Of a stretch of 7,588 nt of DNA, positions 1 to 6,813 are shown piece after piece. Below the pieces are notes generated by a model. That model worked only from the letters and a program-made list of their open reading frames with translations, did not search any database and had not been told where the DNA came from. Positions within the stretch are counted from its first letter, which is position 1; every line of letters begins with the position of its first letter. The translations under genes were made by a program, and so were the position numbers. This DNA comes from an uncultured Porphyromonadaceae bacterium. GTDB taxonomy: Bacteria > Bacteroidota > Bacteroidia > Bacteroidales > Muribaculaceae. Location: positions 1 through 7,588 of the forward strand of contig URZG01000099.1 in assembly GCA_900552325.1 (NCBI GenBank), written 5' to 3'.

Positions 1-1251
1 GAGGTGGACTATGTGCCCGGCCCTCACGGATCGGCAGTATTCACCCGCGGCGAGACCCAGAGCCTCGCCACCGTGACCCTCGGCACCAAACTCGACGAAA
101 AGATTCTCGACGACGTGCTCAACCAGGGCCGCGAACGTTTCCTCCTCCACTACAACTTCCCCCCCTTCTCGACCGGCGAAGCCAAGGCACAGCGCGGTGT
201 GGGGCGCCGCGAGATCGGCCACGGCAACCTGGCCCACCGCGCCCTCAAGCGTATGTTCCCCGATGATTTCCCCTACGTATGCCGCGTGGTTTCCGACATC
301 CTCGAGAGCAACGGCTCCTCGTCGATGGCCACCGTATGCGCCGGCACTCTGGCGCTGATGGACGCCGGCGTGAAGATGAAACGCCCAGTGACCGGTATCG
401 CGATGGGTCTGATCCACGACGACAACTCCCCCAAATACGCCATCCTCTCCGATATTCTCGGTGACGAGGACCACCTTGGCGACATGGACTTCAAGGTTAC
501 CGGCACACGCAAGGGTATCACCGCCACACAGATGGATATCAAGTGCGACGGTCTGAGCTACGAGATCCTCGAGCGCGCCCTCAACCAGGCCCGCGACGGC
601 CGTCTCCACATCCTCGAGAAGATCGAGGAGACGATCGCCGAGCCCCGCGCCGACTACAAGCCCCACGTGCCCCGCATCGTCACCATGCTCATCCCCAAAG
701 AACTTATCGGCGCCGTCATCGGCCCGGGCGGAAAAGTTATCCAGAGCATCCAGGAGGAATCCGGCGCCACCGTCAGCATCGACGAGATCCCCGAAGGGGG
801 CCACATCGAGGTTGCCGCGGCCAACAAGGCTTCCATCGACAAGGCTCTCGAACTCATCAACCGCATCGTGGAGCTGCCCGAGGTCGACAAAGTCTACACC
901 GGCAAGGTGAAGACCATTCAGGATTTCGGCGCCTTCGTGGAATTCATGCCCAACCGCGACGGTCTGCTCCATATCTCGGAGATCTCCTGGGACCGCGTGC
1001 CCGACATGGAGTCCTCCGGCATCAAGGAGGGTGACGAGCTCACGGTGAAACTCATCGAGATCGACCCCAAGACCGGCAAATACCGCCTGAGCCTCCGCGC
1101 TCTCCAGCCCAAACCGGAAGGCTGGGTGGAACCCGCCGAGCGTCCCCGCCGTCCCCGCGGAGAGCGTCCCGAGCGTGGCGACCGCAACGACCGTCCGCGC
1201 CGCGACGGTGACCGCGGACCCCGCCGTGACCGCGGCCCGCGTCGCGACTGA
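1..1251 (+). CDS. pnp: Polynucleotide phosphorylase, C-terminal part (5' end outside window)
   Basis: PNPase degrades RNA 3'-to-5' by phosphorolysis, releasing nucleoside diphosphates, and forms a ring-shaped trimer in the cytoplasm. The frame is open from base 1, so the true start lies to the left; against the roughly 700-residue family about 330 residues are missing, including the first RNase PH domain. Counting the codon at base 1 as residue 1, the catalytic second RNase PH domain fills about 1-215. It has the phosphate-site RREIGHG (Arg69, Arg70, His74), the SSS motif (106-108) and the metal-binding GDEDHLGDMDFK stretch, where Asp157, Asp163 and Lys165 match E. coli Asp486, Asp492 and Lys494. 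A KH domain follows (about 223-287, GPGG loop at 241-244), then an S1 domain (about 297-368). The last 46 residues are a low-complexity Arg/Asp/Gly/Pro tail. All visible catalytic residues are intact. An intrinsic terminator lies 40 bp after the stop. Identification is certain. Confidence 0.98.
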   Translation, partial: EVDYVPGPHGSAVFTRGETQSLATVTLGTKLDEKILDDVLNQGRERFLLHYNFPPFSTGEAKAQRGVGRREIGHGNLAHRALKRMFPDDFPYVCRVVSDILESNGSSSMATVCAGTLALMDAGVKMKRPVTGIAMGLIHDDNSPKYAILSDILGDEDHLGDMDFKVTGTRKGITATQMDIKCDGLSYEILERALNQARDGRLHILEKIEETIAEPRADYKPHVPRIVTMLIPKELIGAVIGPGGKVIQSIQEESGATVSIDEIPEGGHIEVAAANKASIDKALELINRIVELPEVDKVYTGKVKTIQDFGAFVEFMPNRDGLLHISEISWDRVPDMESSGIKEGDELTVKLIEIDPKTGKYRLSLRALQPKPEGWVEPAERPRRPRGERPERGDRNDRPRRDGDRGPRRDRGPRRD

Positions 1252-1291
1252 TCCGCAACCACTCCTCTGACACACATTCCCTGATAATATC

Positions 1292-1337
1292 CAGCCCCTG
1301 CCTTCACCGCCAACCGTGACCGCAGGGGCTGTTTTTT
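1292..1337 (+). terminator. Intrinsic terminator after pnp
   Basis: A perfect 10-bp GC-rich stem, CAGCCCCTGC (1292-1301) pairing with GCAGGGGCTG (1322-1331), encloses a 20-nt loop and is followed directly by six T residues (1332-1337). This is the standard form of a Rho-independent terminator. Only 24 bp separate the T run from the next ATG, so the hairpin could also lie in that gene's leader if its promoter is upstream of the stem. Confidence 0.88.
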
Positions 1338-1361
1338 CAAATCCCAAACCAATCAACACAC

Positions 1362-2177
1362 ATGAAAAAGAAATTATTAGCGGCCACAATGGCGGTGATG
1401 GCACTCACCGCCTGCTCGGGCAACGCCACGAATTCCAACACCTCTTCCGAAAACACCGAAAATGAGGTGAAAGAGCTGTTGACGACTCCTGACCTCGCGT
1501 TCGCCGACGCCCGCGGAAACGTTAAATCCATCACCGTGAAAACCCTTACCGGCAAACTCCAGGGGAACGACATCGTGCCCGATACCTCGGAGGGGAACGG
1601 CGAATCGCTGACCACCTATACCTTCGACGAGCAGGGGCGCCTCACCGGATACCGCGAGACTTACAAATACGACGGCAACGAGACCGAAGTCCTGGCCTAC
1701 ACCGTAGATTACTCGGCCGATCCCAAAGGCGTGGCCAAGAACACATCAGCTGATGAGTTCACCCGTAAACTGAATCTCAGCCTGACCCATGACGAAAATG
1801 GCCGGATCACCAATTTCAAATTCGGTGAGGGCAATGATTACGACGGCTGCCGCTATTATACCTATACCTGGGCCGACGGACGTATCGCCAACGAAGAATT
1901 CACCGGATGGGAATGGTCGGCCAACACAGCCCACAAATACGACGAAAACGGGGTGCTGACCGAGGATGCCATGGAATCGGTAGACTATGACGGAACCGTT
2001 AAATCAACCGTAACCTACAAATACAACGGCAAGGACGACAACGGCAACTGGACATCGCGCTCCAGAACCACCGTTGACAATTCTGTCGAGGTCGACGGCG
2101 TGGTGCAGAAAAGCGAGAACAGCCAGCCGGTCTACTACATCGAGACACGCACGATAGAGTATTATCCCGCAAAATAA
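1362..2177 (+). CDS. Putative YD-repeat-like periplasmic lipoprotein of unknown function
   Basis: The 271-residue product begins with a lipoprotein signal: MKKK, a hydrophobic stretch, then the lipobox LTAC with the lipidated Cys at 18. A Ser/Asn/Thr-rich linker (about 19-45) leads to the mature domain. No acidic run directly follows the Cys, as would be expected for surface export in Bacteroidetes, so a periplasm-facing lipoprotein is the simpler inference. The body carries at least five related motifs of the form Y-x-(F/Y)-D-E-x-G-R-(L/I)-T: YTFDEQGRLT (86-95), LTHDENGRIT (141-150), YTWADGRIA (168-176), HKYDENGVLT (191-200) and YKYNGKDDNGNWTSR (219-233). These resemble YD/RHS-type beta-hairpin repeats common in small Bacteroidales lipoproteins. 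No catalytic motif is visible and I do not assign a function. There is no Shine-Dalgarno sequence; the ATG is chosen because the signal peptide starts there. It sits between two terminators, so it is probably monocistronic, although I see no clear promoter. Confidence 0.9.
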   Translation: MKKKLLAATMAVMALTACSGNATNSNTSSENTENEVKELLTTPDLAFADARGNVKSITVKTLTGKLQGNDIVPDTSEGNGESLTTYTFDEQGRLTGYRETYKYDGNETEVLAYTVDYSADPKGVAKNTSADEFTRKLNLSLTHDENGRITNFKFGEGNDYDGCRYYTYTWADGRIANEEFTGWEWSANTAHKYDENGVLTEDAMESVDYDGTVKSTVTYKYNGKDDNGNWTSRSRTTVDNSVEVDGVVQKSENSQPVYYIETRTIEYYPAK

Positions 2178-2190
2178 GCGGAGCACCTGT

Positions 2191-2220
2191 AAAAAAGCCC
2201 GGCTGAGCCGGGCTTTTTTT
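2191..2220. terminator. Strong intrinsic terminator, possibly bidirectional
   Basis: A 7-bp all-GC stem, GCCCGGC (2197-2203) and GCCGGGC (2207-2213), with a TGA loop is preceded by six A residues (2191-2196) and followed by seven T residues (2214-2220). The A/T flanks can pair to extend the stem, and the hairpin gives a U-tract on either strand. It lies 13 bp after the lipoprotein stop, which makes it that gene's terminator. Read on the minus strand, it could also stop transcripts leaving dgt. Confidence 0.93.
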
Positions 2221-2268
2221 GTGGCTGAAAGCAGCCTGAAAGTGTGCCATAACCGGTTTCAATCGTTC

Positions 2269-2359
2269 CCGCTGTAGGGACGCTCCGTGGAGCGTCCGCA
2301 TAATTTACTGTATTTTAAAGCTATTTTTTCGGACGCTCCACGGAGCGTCCCTACAGCGG
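2269..2359. repeat. REPIN-like element: two inverted GTAG-headed hairpin repeats
   Basis: Two 30-nt arms (2269-2298 and 2330-2359) are perfect reverse complements, separated by a 31-nt AT-rich spacer. Each arm contains its own perfect hairpin, GGACGCTCC, 2-nt loop, GGAGCGTCC (2278-2297 and 2331-2350). Directly outside each hairpin is the tetranucleotide GTAG (2274-2277; as CTAC at 2351-2354). A short palindrome headed by GTAG is the known form of a REP sequence recognised by RAYT (Y1, IS200-like) transposases, and an inverted pair is the known form of a REPIN or BIME. That this is one member of a genome-wide family is an inference, since a single copy is visible. It carries no ORF and sits between convergent gene ends, a typical REP location. 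The long cruciform could also affect transcript 3' ends. Confidence 0.82.
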
Positions 2360-2402
2360 AAGAGAGCCTATTTTGACATAATCTCAAGGTTTATAGCCGG
2401 GC

Positions 2403-3737
2403 TCAGACGGCGGGGAGGGAGAGGCCGTTGAGCTTGCGATAGAGGTCGAGGGCATAGACGTCGGTCATCCCCGAGACGTGGTCGAGAACGGCCTGTATCT
2501 TGCCGAAAAGGGTGGGGGAATCAACATCGTACTGCGAAGGGACCTGCGACAGCAGCAGCCGCGAATAGTTCAGCTCAGGGTAACGCACGGCATGAATGAG
2601 TTTCTCCAGAAGGAATGTGATGATGCGGTTACCGCCAAGTTCCACGTCGACAACCTCGCGGGCACGGTAGATCTTATCCCACGACACGGCGTTGCAGGCG
2701 GCGTAGGCGTCGCGTTCCAGCGCCGGCACATGGTCCAGCAGCTCGCCACGGAATTCACCGGCGAGAATCTCCTCCTCATGGGCGGCGAACACGGCGGCAC
2801 AGGCGTTGACCAGCGCGCCGATGACCGACGAACGCAGATAGGCCACCTTCTCGTTAGGGTCGCGCAGCATATCCATCACCTCAACCATCTTCTTCTGCCG
2901 CTCCGGAGGGAAGAAACCGAGGAAAAGACGCATCACCTCCTCGGAAGAGAGTATCTTGAGCTTGTGGGCGTCCTCTATATCCATCACCTCGTAGCAGATA
3001 TCGTCGGCAGCCTCCACGAGATAGACCAGCGGGTGGCGGCAGTAGCTCACCAGTTCGCCGGGACGGCGTACCAAGCCAAGTTCGTCGGCGATACGAACGA
3101 AGGTCTCCTCCTCGGAGGTGAAGAACCCGAATTTGTTTTTATTCCCCGCCAGACGCGAGCTGAACGGGTATTTCACTATGGATGCGAGAGTGGAGTAGGT
3201 CATGGCAAAGCCCCCCTTGCGCCGTCCGGCGAACTGGTGTGTGAGGAGGCGCAGGGCGTTGGCATTCCCCTCGAAATGCACAAGATCGGCCCACTGTGCC
3301 TCGGTAAGCTCCTCGCGGAGCGAGGCGCCGGCACCCTCGGAGAAGAAGGTGGAGATGGCTTTCTCGCCGGAGTGACCGAAAGGGGGATTGCCTAAGTCGT
3401 GGGCCAGACAGGCAGCGGCCACTATCTCCTCGGCCGACTCCAGGGCGGCGAGTGTGGCGGCATCGCCGGCATACTTGGGAGCGAGCCTTAACGCCACCTC
3501 CGAGGCGAGGGAGCGCCCCACCGAAGCCACTTCGAGGGAGTGCGTCAGGCGGTTATGCACGAACACGCTGCCGGGAAGGGGGAATACCTGCGTCTTGTTC
3601 TGCAGGCGCCGGAACGGGGAGGAGAAAACGAGGCGGTCGAAGTCGCGGCGGAAGTCGGAGCGCACGCCGCGGCTCTTTGGGTCGCGGTAATGCTCCATGC
3701 CGAAGCGCAGGTCGGAGATGAGGCGGGTCCATTCCAT
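2403..3737 (-). CDS. dgt: Deoxyguanosinetriphosphate triphosphohydrolase (dGTPase, HD superfamily)
   Basis: dGTPase hydrolyses dGTP to deoxyguanosine and tripolyphosphate, adjusting the dNTP pool in the cytoplasm. The 444-residue product has the usual N-terminal RSDFRRDFDRLVFSSPFRRL signature (26-45) and the HD metal site: His66 in RLTHSLEV, His113-Asp114 in LAHDLGNPPFGHSGE, and Asp245 or Asp246 in EAADDICYE. His122 and Glu125 in the GHSGE part match the additional catalytic residues known from the E. coli enzyme. Length and motif order fit the family and nothing is missing. The ATG at 3737-3735 follows the hflX stop by 20 bp on the same strand, so it is the last gene of the protease-hflX-dgt operon. 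There is no Shine-Dalgarno sequence, as is usual in Bacteroidetes. Some dGTPases act in phage defence by depleting dGTP; the operon context here favours housekeeping. Confidence 0.95.
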   Translation of the reverse strand: MEWTRLISDLRFGMEHYRDPKSRGVRSDFRRDFDRLVFSSPFRRLQNKTQVFPLPGSVFVHNRLTHSLEVASVGRSLASEVALRLAPKYAGDAATLAALESAEEIVAAACLAHDLGNPPFGHSGEKAISTFFSEGAGASLREELTEAQWADLVHFEGNANALRLLTHQFAGRRKGGFAMTYSTLASIVKYPFSSRLAGNKNKFGFFTSEEETFVRIADELGLVRRPGELVSYCRHPLVYLVEAADDICYEVMDIEDAHKLKILSSEEVMRLFLGFFPPERQKKMVEVMDMLRDPNEKVAYLRSSVIGALVNACAAVFAAHEEEILAGEFRGELLDHVPALERDAYAACNAVSWDKIYRAREVVDVELGGNRIITFLLEKLIHAVRYPELNYSRLLLSQVPSQYDVDSPTLFGKIQAVLDHVSGMTDVYALDLYRKLNGLSLPAV

Positions 3738-3757
3738 GGCAGAAAGGGGAATAGGGG

Positions 3758-4987
3758 TTACTGGATATCCTCGTCGTAGCGCTGGTAGAGGAAGTCGTTG
3801 TAGGGGAAGCGCTCGGCGTGGATTTCGCGGGCCTTGTCGTAGATGCGGGCTTTCAGCTCGTCGATGTTGGCGCCGGTCTTTGCCGAGACGAATACGCAGT
3901 TGCCGGGGGAGAGGCGGTTCATCCAGGTCTGTTTGAGTTCTTCGAGGGGGATGTTCTCGCGTGTGCGCTCGGAGAGATCGTCCTCATCCTTGGGGGTGTG
4001 GGTGTAGGCATCGATCTTGTTGAATATCACGATCATCGGTTTGTCGGCGCTCTGGCATACCTCGGCGAGAGTCTTGTTGACAACCTCTATCTGCTCCTCG
4101 AACTGGGGATGGGAGATGTCGACCACATGCACCAGCAGGTCGGCGTCGCGCACCTCGTCGAGCGTGGATTTGAACGACTCCACGAGGTTGTGTGGGAGTT
4201 TGCGGATAAATCCCACGGTGTCGGTGAGGAGGAAGGGGAGGTTCTCTATGGTTACCTTGCGCACAGTGGTGTCGAGGGTGGCGAAGAGTTTGTTCTCGGC
4301 GAAGACGTCGCTCTTGCTGAGGAGGTTCATCAGCGTGGACTTACCCACGTTGGTGTAGCCCACGAGGGCCACGCGGGTGAGTTTGCCGCGGTTCTTGCGC
4401 TGGAGGGTTTTCTGGCGGTCGATGTCGCGCAGCTGCTCCTTGAGCAGGGAGATACGGCGCTGGATTATACGGCGGTCGGTCTCGATCTGTGTCTCGCCCG
4501 GACCGCGCATACCGATACCGCCCTTCTGGCGCTCGAGGTGGGTCCACATCCTTGTCAGGCGGGGGAGGAGGTACTGATATTGCGCCAGTTCCACCTGGGT
4601 CTTGGCTATGGCGGTCTGCGCCCGTTTGGCGAAGATGTCGAGGATAAGCGAGGAGCGGTCGAGCACCTTTATCTGGAGCTCGCGCTCGATATTGGCCACC
4701 TGTTTGGAGGAGAGATCATCGTCGAAAATCACCAGGCCGATGTCGTTTTTCTCCACATATTCCTTGATCTCGGCGAGTTTGCCCTGCCCCACGAAAGTGC
4801 GCGAGTTGGGGTATTCGAGTTTCTGCGTGAAGCGTTTGAGCACCACGGCTCCGGCGGTGTCGGCCAGAAACTCCAGCTCGTCGAGATATTCGTTCATCCG
4901 GGCTTCGTTCTGGTCGCGGGTCACGAGCCCCACGAGCACGGTGCGCTCGGTGGTGGCCTCGAGTGAGGTATTGTCGAATTCTTTCAT
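3758..4987 (-). CDS. hflX: GTPase HflX (ribosome-splitting/rescue GTPase)
   Basis: HflX is a translation-factor-related GTPase that binds the large ribosomal subunit and splits stalled or hibernating ribosomes, mainly under stress. The 409-residue protein has the HflX-specific N-terminal domain (about 15-195), with the YPNSRTFVGQGK stretch (59-70) and the glycine-rich GGIGMRGPGETQIETDRR motif (156-173), then a coiled linker. The G domain carries all the GTPase motifs: G1 GYTNVGKST (210-218), the switch I segment FATLDTT (235-241), G3 DTVG (256-259), G4 NKID (323-326) and G5 SAK (368-370). A short C-terminal tail ends in an acidic RYDEDIQ. Its ATG overlaps the TGA of the upstream protease gene by one base (TGATG, 4989-4985), which suggests translational coupling, and dgt follows after 20 bp. 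The assignment is secure; the exact substrate in this organism is inferred from the family. Confidence 0.97.
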   Translation of the reverse strand: MKEFDNTSLEATTERTVLVGLVTRDQNEARMNEYLDELEFLADTAGAVVLKRFTQKLEYPNSRTFVGQGKLAEIKEYVEKNDIGLVIFDDDLSSKQVANIERELQIKVLDRSSLILDIFAKRAQTAIAKTQVELAQYQYLLPRLTRMWTHLERQKGGIGMRGPGETQIETDRRIIQRRISLLKEQLRDIDRQKTLQRKNRGKLTRVALVGYTNVGKSTLMNLLSKSDVFAENKLFATLDTTVRKVTIENLPFLLTDTVGFIRKLPHNLVESFKSTLDEVRDADLLVHVVDISHPQFEEQIEVVNKTLAEVCQSADKPMIVIFNKIDAYTHTPKDEDDLSERTRENIPLEELKQTWMNRLSPGNCVFVSAKTGANIDELKARIYDKAREIHAERFPYNDFLYQRYDEDIQ

Positions 4988-6648
4988 CAGTCTTTCTTTA
5001 GGGTAAGTATGTCGCGGAGACGGCCCGGGGTGTGGAGCACCGTGGCGGCGGAATCGAGGTCGCGGTCGTGGCGCAGTCCCTGTATGGTGGCGCCGCGGGT
5101 GTAGTAGTAGCGCTGAAGAATCTCGGGAGCGAGATAGCTCGAGATCATCTCGCGGTTAAGGTCGAGATCGTGCGAGAGGTCGTGTCGGAGTGTGGCGCGG
5201 AGAGTGTCGATCTGGGCCTGAACGCGGTCGTCGAGGTAGCCCTCGGTCTTGGCCGATTTCTCAAGCTGGTCGAGGACGAGCTCGCAGGCGCGGTCGTATT
5301 TGAATTTTTCCGGGTCGATGAACGATTTGAACTCCGAGAAGATAGTGTCGGTGATCTCGAATTCCTCGGGGGAGGGTATCACCGGATTGCGGTGGGCGTA
5401 GCGGGTGGCGAAGTCGAAGCTCCATCCGTCGCTCACGATGTTGTAGACCAGACGGTTACCTTCGGGATATTCCACTTTCACATCGGGAGTAATGCCGCCG
5501 CCGTCGCGCACGGGTCGGCCGGCTGCGGTGTGCCATACGGTAGTGAGGGAGTCGGGGATACGGGCCACTGAACCGTCGGGATTACGGTGGGAGTAGTCGA
5601 TGGCCTGGATGCAACGGCCCGAGGGAATATAGTATTTGGCGATGGTGGTCTTCATAAGGCCGTTATAGGGAAGAGAACGGGTGGATTGCACAAGCCCTTT
5701 ACCGAAAGAGCGGTCGCCCACGATCACGGCGCGGTCAAGGTCCTGAAGCGCGCCCGTGACGATCTCGGCAGCGGAGGCCGAGGCGCCGTTGACGAGCACC
5801 ACCAGCGGTATTTCGGTGTCGACGGGTTTCTGTGTGGTCTTGTAGATACGTTCGTTGAGGAGGCCGCGGCCACGTGTACGCACCACCTCCGTACCCTTTG
5901 GCACGAAGAGGCCGGTGATCTGCACGGCGCTCTCCAGGAGGCCGCCGCCGTTGTTGCGCAGGTCGAGGACTATGGATTTCACCGCGGGATCCTTTTTAAG
6001 CTCCATCAGGGCGTCGCGCACCTTCTCGTAGGACTTCTCGTTGAATGTAGTCAGCTCAATGTAACCTATATCCCCCTTCACCACGCCGAAATAAGGCACG
6101 GGGTCGATCTCGATCTTCTCGCGTGTGATGTCGAACGAAAGGATGGAGTCGGGGGAGGCGTACGGACGTTTTACGGTGACTTTCACCACCGTACCGGCCT
6201 GCCCTTTGAGCATCTTTGAAATCTCTTCGGAGGACTTGGAGGTCACGGTGTCGCCGTCGATGATGAAGAACACGTCGCCCGGACGTAACCCGGCAAGCTG
6301 GGCGGGAGCGCCCTCACGCGGCTCCGACACCATTACCTTTCCGCCGCGCTGGGTGATATAGGAGCCGATACCGCCATACTCGCCGGTGGAAATGGACCGG
6401 AACTCCTGCTGCTCGCTTTCGGGGATATATTCGGTGTAGGGGTCGATTTCGTCGAGCATCGCAGCGATGGCCGTGTTGATCGACTTCTCGGCGTCGATGG
6501 TATCCACATACGAAGTCTGCAGATTTTTGTAGACAGCCGAGAAAATATCCAGGCCGCGGGCTATGTCGCCTTTGGACGAACGTGTGGCGGCCGTGGCCGA
6601 GACGAGCACGACAGCCGCGGCAAAGAGTATCAGGGGTAGTTTTCTCAT
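4987..6648 (-). CDS. S41 family C-terminal processing peptidase with PDZ domain (CtpA/CtpB type)
   Basis: Family S41 proteases cleave proteins near their C termini in the cell envelope. The 553-residue product starts with a Sec-type signal or membrane anchor (MRKLPLILFAAAVVLVSATA, 1-20), with possible cleavage after the ATA at 18-20. An N-terminal helical part contains the family motif LDEIDPYTEYIP (65-76). A PDZ domain lies at about 88-165, with the GLRPGD loop at 120-125. The S41 core (about 190-395) contains LDLRNNGGG (228-236), the catalytic Ser in NGASASAAE (best match Ser292), and Lys317 and Gln321 in GDRSFGKGLVQ. The Ser-Lys spacing of 25 and Lys-Gln spacing of 4 equal those of B. subtilis CtpB. 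A C-terminal extension of about 150 residues rich in charged helices follows; my recollection is that Bacteroidetes members commonly have this. It is the first gene of the operon with hflX and dgt. I see no clear promoter in the 165 bp upstream. Confidence 0.95.
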   Translation of the reverse strand: MRKLPLILFAAAVVLVSATAATRSSKGDIARGLDIFSAVYKNLQTSYVDTIDAEKSINTAIAAMLDEIDPYTEYIPESEQQEFRSISTGEYGGIGSYITQRGGKVMVSEPREGAPAQLAGLRPGDVFFIIDGDTVTSKSSEEISKMLKGQAGTVVKVTVKRPYASPDSILSFDITREKIEIDPVPYFGVVKGDIGYIELTTFNEKSYEKVRDALMELKKDPAVKSIVLDLRNNGGGLLESAVQITGLFVPKGTEVVRTRGRGLLNERIYKTTQKPVDTEIPLVVLVNGASASAAEIVTGALQDLDRAVIVGDRSFGKGLVQSTRSLPYNGLMKTTIAKYYIPSGRCIQAIDYSHRNPDGSVARIPDSLTTVWHTAAGRPVRDGGGITPDVKVEYPEGNRLVYNIVSDGWSFDFATRYAHRNPVIPSPEEFEITDTIFSEFKSFIDPEKFKYDRACELVLDQLEKSAKTEGYLDDRVQAQIDTLRATLRHDLSHDLDLNREMISSYLAPEILQRYYYTRGATIQGLRHDRDLDSAATVLHTPGRLRDILTLKKD

Positions 6649-6813
6649 TGAAAATCTTATTTTTTCCTTTTAACCAACGAAGTTACACAAAATACAACAA
6701 ATCTGCGGCACTCCTGCCCTAAATATTCCTAAAAAAATAGCGGCAACAACGGTTATCTTTCATTTGGAGGGGCATTTCAAACAACATGAAGCCCGATACA
6801 TTCTGCCACTTTT

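Noticed and set aside
543..1034. A plus-strand Arg/Pro/His-rich ORF within pnp
   Set aside because: It is a frame-shifted reading of pnp with composition typical of out-of-frame GC-rich DNA.
918..1352. A minus-strand 144-codon ORF across the pnp end and its terminator
   Set aside because: It is antisense to the pnp tail and runs through the intrinsic terminator; its Ser/Arg-rich translation reflects the opposite strand of the Arg/Asp tail.
2269..2359. A CRISPR-like repeat pair
   Set aside because: There are only two copies, in inverted rather than direct orientation, with a single AT-rich spacer and no cas genes.
2478..3395. A 305-codon plus-strand ORF opposite dgt
   Set aside because: It mirrors the codons of a clear dGTPase and shows no independent domain; it is a shadow ORF.
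2403..3737. dgt plus the abi-like gene as a defence island
   Set aside because: dgt is locked into an operon with hflX and the protease and matches their composition, while the abi-like gene is separate with its own promoter; nothing links them functionally.
3818..4966. A 382-codon plus-strand ORF opposite hflX
   Set aside because: It is fully antisense to a gene with complete GTPase motifs. In GC-rich DNA the opposite strand often stays open, and the translation shows no family motif.
5032..6219. Two long plus-strand ORFs opposite the S41 protease
   Set aside because: Both are antisense to a protease with an intact catalytic set and have no recognisable motifs.
6649..6813. Promoter for the S41-hflX-dgt operon and terminator for the abi-like gene
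   Set aside because: Minus-strand TAACTTCG (6685-6678) misses the -7 consensus by one base but has no -33 box at the right distance, and the TATTTTG at 6694-6688 is one base short. A T run is visible on the minus strand (from the A run at 6731-6737) but no convincing stem precedes it. I do not call either.
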